A stretch of DNA of 63,442 nt. It comes from JABDJX01 sp039942715. GTDB lineage: Bacteria; Pseudomonadota; Alphaproteobacteria; Rhodobacterales; Rhodobacteraceae. The number at the start of each line of letters is the position of its first letter. The first letter of the stretch is position 1. The notes beneath the pieces are model-generated. The model had not been told where the DNA came from. It saw only the letters and a program-made list of their open reading frames with translations, and made no database searches. Location: contig JBDVBY010000012.1 in NCBI GenBank assembly GCA_039942715.1, forward strand, positions 1 to 63,442, given 5' to 3'. A program made the translations under genes and the position numbers. Of the stretch, positions 26,206 through 34,501 are shown piece after piece.

Positions 26206-26946
26206 ATGCCTGAATTTGAATCGCGTCAGAATATTAGTAGTGCGCCTCTGCTAGGAAGTGAGGTGAGACCTTCGCTCTGGTGGTTTTTGCTGCCACTCGT
26301 TCTAGCAGGAGGCTGGCTCCTGCCATTATTGGTAGAACCGAAAATTGCTCTGTCATTTGTAAAAGAAGATGGTCCTTTTGAAACTGCCTCAGCGGCTTTG
26401 TTCTTTGGTGCTGGTATTCTTTTGTTGGTGTCATGGAGCAAACGCCGCCAATACGCCAACTCGATGGGACTCTTATTGCTCGGGCTTCTGTTTATTTTCA
26501 CAAGCGGTGAAGAGATCAGTTGGGGGCAGCGGATTTTTAATTGGTCGACACCTGCTGGATACGCCAACGTCCAAGGCGAAACCACAATCCACAATCATCC
26601 ATGGTTCGACAAACAGACGGCGGGTCGACTATCGATGTCGCACTTTTTCGAGGCCTTTTGTATTGGCTATGGTTTTCTGCTGCCACTGGTCGAGCGCCGC
26701 TCTGCTCTGGTCACTATGCTGCTTCAACGCTGGGGAGTGCCATTGATCCCGCTGGCTATCGGCGCAGCCTTTCCAGTGAATCTTTTGCTGTCGAAACTGT
26801 ACCAGCGGATGTTTGATGCACAGTGGATTTTGCGTGTCTCTGAACTGCGCGAGTGGGCACATGCTTTAGTGTGGTTTGCAATTGCGTGCGTGCTCTACAG
26901 TGCTGTCCGACGGCGCCGCGCTAAGTCTCCGATTTCGCCTGTTTGA
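26206..26946 (+). CDS. Hypothetical polytopic membrane protein
   Basis: A 246-residue protein started at the ATG at 26206 (MPEFESRQNISS). About six hydrophobic segments alternate with loops. The central stretch has SGEEISWGQRIFNWSTP and a His/Asn-rich loop (TTIHNHPWFDK), which look like conserved functional residues. I do not recognise a characterised family. It has no operon partner, and the TauD-like gene converges from the other side after 31 bp. Confidence 0.7.
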   Translation: MPEFESRQNISSAPLLGSEVRPSLWWFLLPLVLAGGWLLPLLVEPKIALSFVKEDGPFETASAALFFGAGILLLVSWSKRRQYANSMGLLLLGLLFIFTSGEEISWGQRIFNWSTPAGYANVQGETTIHNHPWFDKQTAGRLSMSHFFEAFCIGYGFLLPLVERRSALVTMLLQRWGVPLIPLAIGAAFPVNLLLSKLYQRMFDAQWILRVSELREWAHALVWFAIACVLYSAVRRRRAKSPISPV

Positions 26947-26977
26947 ACGTCCGCCCGCAAAGCCGATAGACACACCC

Positions 26978-27826
26978 CTACCTCGGCTTATCACCCTTTA
27001 CAGTCACCCGCCTTCCCTTACGCTCTTCCGGCCAGTAATCCCATATTGCACGGTGCATACAGCATCGGTTGTCCCAAAAGGCCATATCATTCAGCGACCA
27101 GCGAAAGCGGATTTGATACCGGATGTGTTCGGCATGTTCCAAAAGCATCGCCAAAATGGCCGCGCTTTCGTCGTCCGACAATCCAACGATTTTGGTCGTA
27201 AAGGTGCGGTTCACGAATAGAGACTTTCGCCCCGTATCAGGGTGCGTACGCACAATAGGATGCACCGCTTCGGGACACTCGATATCCGCATCCGCTTTCC
27301 CGCGATCGCTGTAGCGCCCTTTATAAATATGCTCCGAGCTGTGAAGCGCCGAGAGGCCACCGATCAGCTCTTTGATTGGTTCCGAGAGATCATCGTAGGC
27401 CGCATACATGTCGTTGAACATCGTATCGCCGCCACAATCCGGCAGGATGTGGATTTGAAGCATGGTGCCCAGCGGCGGGGTTTCATCGCAGGACACGTCA
27501 GAGTGCCAAAACTCTCCGTTGGCCACCTTTGAATCCTTGGTCGCGTGAATTTCGAAAATCTCCGGATGCCCGTCCATGGTGGGTGCCGCGGGATGCGCAT
27601 GCAGCGGGCCAAAGCGCTTGCCAAAGGCGACGTGCTGCTCGGGCGGGATTTCCTTTTGATCTTTGAAAAAGAGGACCTGATATTTCAGGAAGGCATCTTT
27701 GATTTCCGCAAATTGGTCGTCCGGAACCGGCGCGCTGAGATCAACACCGTAAATTTCCGCGCCCAGATTGGGGGCAAACGGTTTCGCCTCGATCAACGTG
27801 TAATCGTTCGTCTTTACCGCAACCAT
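26978..27826 (-). CDS. TauD/TfdA-family Fe(II)/2-oxoglutarate dioxygenase
   Basis: A 282-residue non-heme iron dioxygenase. The metal triad is visible: His and Asp in FWHSDVSCDETPP (near residue 108) and the distal His in CCMHRAIWDYWPEERKGRR (near residue 260), whose arginine would bind 2-oxoglutarate. Length fits taurine or 2,4-D type enzymes. The substrate cannot be read from the sequence, and there is no adjacent transporter. Confidence 0.92.
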   Translation of the reverse strand: MVAVKTNDYTLIEAKPFAPNLGAEIYGVDLSAPVPDDQFAEIKDAFLKYQVLFFKDQKEIPPEQHVAFGKRFGPLHAHPAAPTMDGHPEIFEIHATKDSKVANGEFWHSDVSCDETPPLGTMLQIHILPDCGGDTMFNDMYAAYDDLSEPIKELIGGLSALHSSEHIYKGRYSDRGKADADIECPEAVHPIVRTHPDTGRKSLFVNRTFTTKIVGLSDDESAAILAMLLEHAEHIRYQIRFRWSLNDMAFWDNRCCMHRAIWDYWPEERKGRRVTVKGDKPR

Positions 27827-27901
27827 TGGACCCCCTCGCCTTTTGCTCTCGTCAAATAATCAGAGCGGGCGTTGGAAAGAAAGGGGGCAACGTTGGGGCG
27901 G

Positions 27902-27960
27902 ATGGCTGCTTTGAGCCCAGAGTGTAAGATGCTGCGCCCTGCTCCAAGGTCTGCTTACGG
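27902..27960. repeat. Diverged intergenic repeat, copy B
   Basis: Matches 15551-15610 in three blocks: CTGCTTTGAGCCCA at 27906-27919, then ATGCTGCG and GTCTGCTTA. It lies in the 291-bp gap upstream of the reductase gene. Apart from this repeat I see nothing in that gap. Confidence 0.55.
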
Positions 27961-28117
27961 CTGCATATCCAGGACAGAACAATCAAGAGGTTTCCCAAAA
28001 AAAGCGTCTATTCTCTTCATCAATCATTTCTTTCCTTAGACTTTGCGAGGCCCTACGATTGAAGAACTGCAATCGACTGATTGTACGAAAACTATTGAAG
28101 CTGGGGGAAATGGCGAG

Positions 28118-29143
28118 ATGGATAGATCGTCGAAAATATTAGTAACCGGAGCAAATGGTCATGTTGGTTTCAACCTGGTCAAGATGCTTCTGGAAGATGG
28201 ATATTCCGATCTGCGCGTGTCAGTGCGCGACAAGGATGATCCGGCCAAAACCGGCGCGTTGACAGGACTTGGGGTCACGGACTTCGTTTCGCTTGATGTG
28301 CGAGACTCGGACACCTTTCGCAACGTATGCACCGGTGTCGATGTACTTTTCCATGTTGCCGCGACTTATCGGTTTCATACCGGCGGTGCTGATGCCGATG
28401 CCGAACTGATCAAAGACAGCATGGATGGTGTTCGCTCGGCCATGACAGCGGCAGCGGAAAACAAGATCGCGAAAGTTGTTCTCACTTCGTCCGTTGTGAC
28501 GCTACCGACGGTCACTGATGGCGACATTTGGCCGGATGAAGGAAAATGGAATGACCAAACGAGCGTTCCTTACGTCAAAGCCAAGACCGAGGCCGAGAAA
28601 CTGGCCTGGTCGTTGTCCGACGAATTGGGCGTCAACCTCGTCACCGTCTTGCCAGGCGCGGTCTTGGGGCCCAATTTCGGGCGTGGCACCCAGTCAACCG
28701 ACTTTGTTCTCGCCGTCATGAAAGGGTCCATGCGCATGGGCACCATAACAGCCCGGATGCCGATCATCGATGTGCGCGACATCGCGCGCGGGCATATCCT
28801 GGCGGCAGGGAAGGATGGTAAGGGACGTTATATCCTGGCGGCGGATCAGCCGCCCGCGTTCCCTAAGATCATTGAAACGATGCGTGACATCGACCCGAAG
28901 GTGCCAAAGGCAATGATGGTTGTGCCCAAAGCGATGTACGGAGCCTTGCCGTTCTTCGACTGGCTCTCGAACAAGACGCTTGGTGCCCCCCGGACTATCA
29001 CAGCAGAGGTTGCCAGTGCCTTTAAGACTGGCGAGATGCTGGCCAACAACTCCAAGGCCAAACGCGAGCTTGGCTGGGAACCACAGGTGACGCTCGAACA
29101 AACGCTGCGCGATACCATGGGCGAGCTGAAGCAAGCGATGTGA
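28118..29143 (+). CDS. NAD(P)-dependent epimerase / dihydroflavonol reductase-like
   Basis: A 341-residue extended short-chain dehydrogenase. The start taken is the ATG at 28118 (MDRSSKILVTGANGHVGFNL). Nucleotide-binding TGANGHVG lies near residue 10, a catalytic YVKAK (YxxxK) near residue 157, and LPGAVLGPNFG shortly after. The closest class is the dihydroflavonol-4-reductase-like group acting on many carbonyl substrates. It converges with the acyltransferase gene after 34 bp. Confidence 0.88.
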   Translation: MDRSSKILVTGANGHVGFNLVKMLLEDGYSDLRVSVRDKDDPAKTGALTGLGVTDFVSLDVRDSDTFRNVCTGVDVLFHVAATYRFHTGGADADAELIKDSMDGVRSAMTAAAENKIAKVVLTSSVVTLPTVTDGDIWPDEGKWNDQTSVPYVKAKTEAEKLAWSLSDELGVNLVTVLPGAVLGPNFGRGTQSTDFVLAVMKGSMRMGTITARMPIIDVRDIARGHILAAGKDGKGRYILAADQPPAFPKIIETMRDIDPKVPKAMMVVPKAMYGALPFFDWLSNKTLGAPRTITAEVASAFKTGEMLANNSKAKRELGWEPQVTLEQTLRDTMGELKQAM

Positions 29144-29177
29144 CGTCCTTGATCGAAGGATACACGATTGGTGGTGG

Positions 29178-30275
29178 CTATTGCGCTTTGGCAACTTGGC
29201 GGGCGCGCCACCATCCCATGAACCGCGACTTCGCCGGTCCGTTCATCAGGGCATCAAGCGGCGTCCAGCGCACGAACAGATACCATTGCGTCACCGAGGC
29301 AATGAACCCGCCAATGATGGCACCCGCGATCACGACTCCTTGCGGTTGCCCCAACAGCTCCAATCCGGTGGCGGCCAGAACGGTTGGATAGAAGTGGAAG
29401 ATGTATATGGCGTATGACCCCTCGACCAGCCAGGCGACGACGGCATAGCGCCGGGTCACGATGCGCTGCACCAGCCCGATCAGACCAAAACTCATGCCGA
29501 ATGTCGTCATGCCAGAGGCCGCAGCGCGCACGACATCCGACCGGACGTTGTTTGGATCGCCCAGGATAAGAACAGACCCCGCGATGCCGACAACAAACCA
29601 ACCGACAATCCAACGTGTTTTGGCCAGCTCTTGGATTGATCCGCGCCCGTGCCACAGCCCCATGCCGATCAAATAGAAGGGGGCGTAATAAGTCAGGACC
29701 AGCAGGTTCACCGGGTCCTGAATATGCAGCGCAAGGGGTTGCTGAAGTTGGTCCTCGCGGAACACCTGCGCCATCAGCATCGCAAGCGGCAACAACAAGA
29801 CAAGGTGCCATGCCTTGAGAGCAACTAGGAGTTTAAAGCCCGCCCAGTGCCAAGCCACGGTCGCGGCTGAGAACAGAGTAAGCTGCCATAAAAACCACAT
29901 GTGATTGAACTCGCCCAGATCGCGCTTGAGAGTGATCATGAAGATGCCCATGAAAACAAAGAGTGTCGCGGTAATCCTGACAGCACGGTCTCGGGCAAAG
30001 TGGGCGACGCCTTTCCGCTCAACGATCATCGCGGCGAAGAACCCCGCCAGGATGAAAAAGAGTGGCATGCGCCAAAGATGCGTCGATGAAAACACAAGCC
30101 AAGAGAAATAAGACCCTTCGGGCTGTGGTCGGGTCTCGATACCAAGGAAATCCAGTGCCTCGAACCACCCGTTGTCAATGAAATAGATAACCGGTGCGTG
30201 ATACACGATGCCCAACAGCATCGCGATCCCGCGCAAAAAATCGAGACCGTGCAAGCGACCGTCTGTATCTGTCAT
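29178..30275 (-). CDS. Acyltransferase 3 family membrane protein
   Basis: A 365-residue integral membrane protein with about ten hydrophobic segments. The family motif GLDFLRGIAMLLGIVYH is at the N-terminus, and its His is the presumed catalytic residue. WRMPLFFILAGFFAA follows near residue 70. Such proteins O-acylate exported sugars, peptidoglycan or lipids. It is monocistronic, and no glycan genes are nearby to name a substrate. Confidence 0.9.
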   Translation of the reverse strand: MTDTDGRLHGLDFLRGIAMLLGIVYHAPVIYFIDNGWFEALDFLGIETRPQPEGSYFSWLVFSSTHLWRMPLFFILAGFFAAMIVERKGVAHFARDRAVRITATLFVFMGIFMITLKRDLGEFNHMWFLWQLTLFSAATVAWHWAGFKLLVALKAWHLVLLLPLAMLMAQVFREDQLQQPLALHIQDPVNLLVLTYYAPFYLIGMGLWHGRGSIQELAKTRWIVGWFVVGIAGSVLILGDPNNVRSDVVRAAASGMTTFGMSFGLIGLVQRIVTRRYAVVAWLVEGSYAIYIFHFYPTVLAATGLELLGQPQGVVIAGAIIGGFIASVTQWYLFVRWTPLDALMNGPAKSRFMGWWRARQVAKAQ

Positions 30276-30679
30276 GTTTTCCCCAGCAAAGCGTTTAAAA
30301 AGCTTACGCTAGGTCAGACAGCTCCGGCAATAAAAACCTATTCGCCTCCATAGACTGAAATGTTGCGACGAAACTTGTCGTATGGAAAAACTGCAGATTG
30401 AGATCGACACCACTGTTTCATCCGCGAACCACAAAATAGGAAAGTCCGGAACAAGACCCAAAGCAGACCTCGGAGTTGTGTTGTCGAGCGTCAGCTTTGT
30501 CCGCAAACCTGTCATTCCTCAGCTGAGTCCAGCGTCTGTCCGTGGATTGGCGCTGCACCCGTTTTTCGACTGGGATTTATCCCAGCAAAGCACATCTTCC
30601 AAGCATGTGGCGCGCCTCAATTGCCAAAGCGCCAGTCTGTCGGGACGGAAGACGCTGACTAAAGGCAACCGCCCTCCAC
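30276..30679. other. Intergenic region with repeat-like copy C
   Basis: 404 bp between the acyltransferase and Fic genes. Around 30490-30515 it contains TTTGTCCGCAAACCTGTCATT-like sequence, sharing GTCCGCAAACCT with 16083-16094. The short frames across it have no family resemblance and poor ribosome sites, so I call no gene. Confidence 0.4.
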
Positions 30680-31753
30680 TTACCGAAGCGCATACCACGC
30701 CCCGCGCGCCTGCCCGTGAAGCTCTAAATGACCATCGTTCACCAGTTTTCTGAAATGTTGCTTCAGCGTGTTCCTGTTCGCCCCCGTCAGCTTGACCGCA
30801 TCCGCCATGGTCAGCCGCCCCTGCTCGCGCGTCAGCTCGACAAGCTGCGCTGCCAGATCAGGCAGCGCGCCCATCATCAGCTTTTCCCGCTCCACACGCG
30901 CGCGCAGTCGCTGCATCTGCCGGTGCAGCGCCTCAAGGAAAAATTCCAACCACGGCGTCCAATCGGGGCTGTGCGTGCGCACCGTGCCCTGGGTCTGGCG
31001 AAGTGCGAGGTAATACGCCTCTTTGCTTTGCTCAATGACGCTTTCCAGCGAGCTGTAGGGCACATAGGCATAGCCCGCGCGCAGCAGCAAAAGCGTGGTA
31101 AGCACACGGCTTAACCTGCCGTTGCCGTCCTGAAACGGGTGAATCTCCAGAAAGACGACAATGAAAATCCCGATCGCGATCAACGGGTGCATGTCGGCGT
31201 CTTCCTCCGCACGTTGATACCACGCCACCAGCTCTTGCATCAGCCTTGGCGTGTCAAACGGGGTCGCCGTTTCAAAGACAATCCCAATCTGCACCCCCTC
31301 CTCGTCAAAGGCCGCAACGCTGTTGGACGCGGTTTTATAGGCCCCGCGATGGCGTTCGTCTTTGACACTGTGCTTCAGCAGATCGCGGTGCAGTTGCTGG
31401 ATGTGGTTTTCGGTGATGGCGATGCTGTCGGAGGCGCGAAACACAAGCTCCATCACATCCGCATACCCTGCCACCTCTTGCTCGTCGCGCGTTTCAAAGG
31501 ATTGGATCTCAAGGTTTGACAAAAGCCGCTGCACATCTTGATCCGAAAGCTTGCTGCCTTCGATCCGCGTAGAAGAGCCGATGCTTTCAATCGTCGCAAC
31601 GCGTCTGAGCGACGACAAACGCTCGGGCGCAAGGGTGCCAAGCGCACGCCACGCGCCTTTGAACTCGTCGATTTCCGAGATGCGGGCGAGGATTTTGGGG
31701 GTTATGACGAGCGAGGATGTGGTGGGCATACCCAATTCAACACCCATAAACAC
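30680..31753 (-). CDS. Fic family protein with N-terminal inhibitory helix
   Basis: A 357-residue Fic protein that would transfer AMP, or another nucleotide moiety, from a nucleotide to a target hydroxyl. The active-site loop is HPFQDGNGRLSR near residue 205. The inhibitory motif, (S/T)xxxE(G/N), is present as S-TRI-EG at residues 61-66, making this a class II, self-inhibited Fic. A C-terminal winged helix (LTMADAVKLTGANRNTLKQHF) suggests DNA binding, perhaps autoregulation. The first codon may be at 31753, 31747 or 31729. No separate antitoxin gene is needed or seen. Confidence 0.9.
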   Translation of the reverse strand: MFMGVELGMPTTSSLVITPKILARISEIDEFKGAWRALGTLAPERLSSLRRVATIESIGSSTRIEGSKLSDQDVQRLLSNLEIQSFETRDEQEVAGYADVMELVFRASDSIAITENHIQQLHRDLLKHSVKDERHRGAYKTASNSVAAFDEEGVQIGIVFETATPFDTPRLMQELVAWYQRAEEDADMHPLIAIGIFIVVFLEIHPFQDGNGRLSRVLTTLLLLRAGYAYVPYSSLESVIEQSKEAYYLALRQTQGTVRTHSPDWTPWLEFFLEALHRQMQRLRARVEREKLMMGALPDLAAQLVELTREQGRLTMADAVKLTGANRNTLKQHFRKLVNDGHLELHGQARGAWYALR

Positions 31754-31789
31754 CCATTCGTCAACCCATAATCACACCCATAAACACCC
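31741..31789. repeat. Two 15-bp direct repeats at the Fic gene start
   Basis: CACCCATAAACACCC occurs exactly at 31741-31755 and at 31775-31789, 34 bp apart start to start (about three helical turns). The first copy overlaps the possible start codons of the Fic gene. It looks like a pair of operator sites, possibly for the winged helix of the Fic protein itself (inference). Confidence 0.6.
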
Positions 31790-31791
31790 GT

Positions 31792-31935
31792 TTATAGCTC
31801 TTCATCCCCTAAATGACGCTCTGCGTCGCCTTCCAGATCATCATACTGATGATGGCGCAGCGTCCAGATAAACGCGACAAGCGCGAGGATACCAAGCGAG
31901 AGCGAGGCGGGGATCAAAACCACCAGAACATTCAT
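31792..31935 (-). CDS. ccoS: cbb3 oxidase maturation protein CcoS
   Basis: A 47-residue single-span membrane protein (MNVLVVLIPASLSLGILALVAF in two parts, then WTLRHHQYDDLEGDAERHL). The WxxxxxQYDDL pattern is diagnostic of CcoS, needed to insert heme and copper cofactors into CcoN. It starts in an ATGA overlap with the ccoI stop and ends the ccoGHIS operon. The Fic gene start lies 38 bp beyond. Confidence 0.93.
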   Translation of the reverse strand: MNVLVVLIPASLSLGILALVAFIWTLRHHQYDDLEGDAERHLGDEEL

Positions 31936-34046
31936 CCGCGCATCCCCCGTTGAGCATTCAGCACCACAGTGATCGAACTGGCCGACATCGCAATCGCGGC
32001 GGCCAACGGTGTCGCCAGACCCGCCAAAGCGATTGGTATGGCGATGGCGTTATATCCCACCGATAGCGCGAAATTCTCCAAAATGCGGCGGCGCGCTGTT
32101 TTCGCCAATCCAAGGGCAACGACCAGCTTGGACAAATCGCCGGACACAAAATTCACGTCCGCTGCATTGCGGCTCACATCAAGCGCAGAGCTTGGCGCGA
32201 TAGAGGCATCAGCGGCGGCCAGCGCAGGCGTGTCGTTCAGCCCATCGCCCACCATCAGAACGCTGCGCCCACCTGCCTGCAAATCAGCAACTGCGCCAAC
32301 TTTCTCTTGCGGGCTTAGCCCAAAAGACACGTTCTCAATCCCAAGCGCTCCGGCAATGTTGCGCGCGTTTTCTGCACCATCCCCCGTCAGCATGTGCACC
32401 GGGATATTGGCCTTTTGCAGCAGCGCAACCGTTTCGCGCGCACCGGGCAACATCGTCTCGACACTGTCCAAAACGTGCTCCACATCGCCAACGCGCAGCA
32501 CCGTGTCGCCGCCTTCTCCCCGGCCCAGCGAAACCGACGTGCCATCGCGCATCTCACCGCTCACACCAACGCCCGCCTCTTCGTGCAGATCAAAAAGCGA
32601 CGCGGGCGCCACGTTGGCAAGCGTTTTGCTCAGGCCCTTCGAAAGCGGATGGTTCGACGTATCCGCAAGCGCGCGCAGCACCCGTTTGTGATGCTGCGAC
32701 ATGTCTTTGGGCACCGCCAAACGACGCTCTGTCAGGGTGCCGGTCTTGTCGAAAACAACCGTGTCGATCAGTGCCATCCGCTCCAAAGCCGTGTCGGATT
32801 TCACCAGCAAGCCTTCGCGAAACAGCCGGCCCGTTGCGGCAACCGCGACAGACGGCACAGCAAGCCCAAGCGCACAGGGACAGGTGATGATCAGCGTGGC
32901 AATGGCAACGTTCAACGCGGTGCGCACGTCTTGGGTCGCAAGCCACCAGCCGACAAAGGCGGCCGCCGAAATGATGTGCACGGCGGGTGTGTAAAACTCG
33001 GCAGCACGATCCGCCAGCGTGCGAAACGTGCCACGTGCGCTTTCGGCGGTGGCCACCATTTGCGCGATACGGCGCAGCGTTGTGTCCTCACCCACACGGG
33101 TGGCGCGCAGGTGATGCGGACCGTCCAAAAGGATATCCCCGGCAATCAACGTCGCATCGGCAGATGTTTGAATAGGGTCGCTTTCGCCCGAAATGGCGCT
33201 GCGATCCACAAGCGCGGATTTCTCAAGCAACACCGCATCCACAGGCACCCTGCCCCCGGCGGCGATCCAAAGCATATCGCCAACGCCAACCTCAGCAATC
33301 GCCGTGTTCGTGCGCACCCCATCGCGCAAAACCTGAACCCGAGACGGCTCAAGTGCCGCCAGATTATCAGCTGCAGAACGCGCCGCACGGCGCAAGCGCT
33401 GATCCAAGACACGTCCCGCAAGTAGGAAAAACGTCAGCGACAACGCCGCATCAAACCACGCATGCTGCCCGCCGTTAATCACTTCGAAGAGAGACATCGC
33501 ACAAGCCAGCAAAATCGCCAGCGAGATCGGCACGTCCATATTCAGACGACCCACGCGCAAAGCCGAAAACGCGTTCTTGAAAAACGGCTGCGCGGTGAAA
33601 GCCACAGCAGGCAAAGCAATCGCCGCACTGATCCAGTGCAGCATTTCGCGCGTCGCGCCCTCGGCCCCTGACCAAACGGCAACCGACAAAAGCATAACGT
33701 TCATCATCGCAAAACCGGCAACGCCAAGCTCGGTCAGATAATCTTCGCCCACACGGGCCGTCTCTTCTCCCGCCTCATACGCTTCGATCCCTGCCCGGCT
33801 CAGCGCGTCCATCCAAGGTGTCGGATCAGCGCCCGGTTCTGCCGAAATAAACACCCGCTTGCGCGTCAGATTAACTCGTGCGCCATTGATGCCGGGAAGC
33901 CCGCCAAGCGTGTCCTCGACCGTGCGCATACAGACCGCGCAATGGATGTTTGGCAGCACCAAAACGTGGCTTGGCGCCTGCACCGCTTGGGCCTGTTCGG
34001 CCACTGGCCCGCCGGCCACGCATCCCGGACAAACCGCAACGCTCAT
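31932..34046 (-). CDS. ccoI: Copper-exporting P1B-type ATPase CcoI
   Basis: A 704-residue heavy-metal ATPase that supplies copper for cbb3 oxidase assembly. The N-terminal metal-binding CAVC lies near residue 37, the intramembrane CPC in TCPCALGLAVP near residue 390, and the phosphorylation motif DKTGTLTERR near residue 435, with GDGLNDTPAL in the P-domain. A cysteine-containing leader (VCPGCVAGG) precedes the metal-binding domain, as in other CcoI/FixI. It overlaps ccoH and ccoS by four bases each. Confidence 0.96.
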   Translation of the reverse strand: MSVAVCPGCVAGGPVAEQAQAVQAPSHVLVLPNIHCAVCMRTVEDTLGGLPGINGARVNLTRKRVFISAEPGADPTPWMDALSRAGIEAYEAGEETARVGEDYLTELGVAGFAMMNVMLLSVAVWSGAEGATREMLHWISAAIALPAVAFTAQPFFKNAFSALRVGRLNMDVPISLAILLACAMSLFEVINGGQHAWFDAALSLTFFLLAGRVLDQRLRRAARSAADNLAALEPSRVQVLRDGVRTNTAIAEVGVGDMLWIAAGGRVPVDAVLLEKSALVDRSAISGESDPIQTSADATLIAGDILLDGPHHLRATRVGEDTTLRRIAQMVATAESARGTFRTLADRAAEFYTPAVHIISAAAFVGWWLATQDVRTALNVAIATLIITCPCALGLAVPSVAVAATGRLFREGLLVKSDTALERMALIDTVVFDKTGTLTERRLAVPKDMSQHHKRVLRALADTSNHPLSKGLSKTLANVAPASLFDLHEEAGVGVSGEMRDGTSVSLGRGEGGDTVLRVGDVEHVLDSVETMLPGARETVALLQKANIPVHMLTGDGAENARNIAGALGIENVSFGLSPQEKVGAVADLQAGGRSVLMVGDGLNDTPALAAADASIAPSSALDVSRNAADVNFVSGDLSKLVVALGLAKTARRRILENFALSVGYNAIAIPIALAGLATPLAAAIAMSASSITVVLNAQRGMRG

Positions 34047-34501
34047 GGCGCAACCCGCAAAGAAATGCGCTGGCTAAACTCGACACCATCAGCGGACACC
34101 GCTTTAAGCCGCAAGTTCCAATAGCCGTGTTCAAGCTTAGGCAGCGGCGCTGTAAATGCCTTACCATCATGCAGAAATGCAAGCTGAAGATCATCCCGCA
34201 CATGTGTCGCGCGCCCCAGCGTGGCCTGCACGATCTGCGCCGCGACAGGGCCATTCGCGTCGTCAATTGTCAACGTCAGCACCTGCCCTTCAATAGATGC
34301 CGCAACCTCCCAGTTCAGCGCATTTTGCGCCGCGCGACGTGCGTCAAACGATTGGCTGGCAACATAAGAATTCTTCACCTCCAGCCCCGGAAAGGTACGC
34401 ACAGCGGAAAAGGCCAACAGCATGTTTACCGCGAAAATAATCGAGAACGCGCTAACAAAAATCGCAGCAACGTGGCGGCCATTGAGTGTGAAATCCGACA
34501 T
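34043..34501 (-). CDS. ccoH: cbb3 oxidase assembly protein CcoH (FixH)
   Basis: A 152-residue single-span protein with a periplasmic domain. I start it at the ATG at 34501 (MSDFTLNGRHVAAIFVSAFS), which shares one base with the ccoG stop (TAATG). The FixH pattern includes NSYVASQSFDARRAAQ and LEHGYWNLRL. It remains with CcoN during assembly in related bacteria. Confidence 0.93.
   Translation of the reverse strand: MSDFTLNGRHVAAIFVSAFSIIFAVNMLLAFSAVRTFPGLEVKNSYVASQSFDARRAAQNALNWEVAASIEGQVLTLTIDDANGPVAAQIVQATLGRATHVRDDLQLAFLHDGKAFTAPLPKLEHGYWNLRLKAVSADGVEFSQRISLRVAP

Noticed and set aside
30382..30753. Possible gene of 123 codons in the gap before the Fic gene
   Set aside because: It runs into the Fic 3' end, has no domain or good ribosome site, and includes the repeat-like sequence at 30490-30515.
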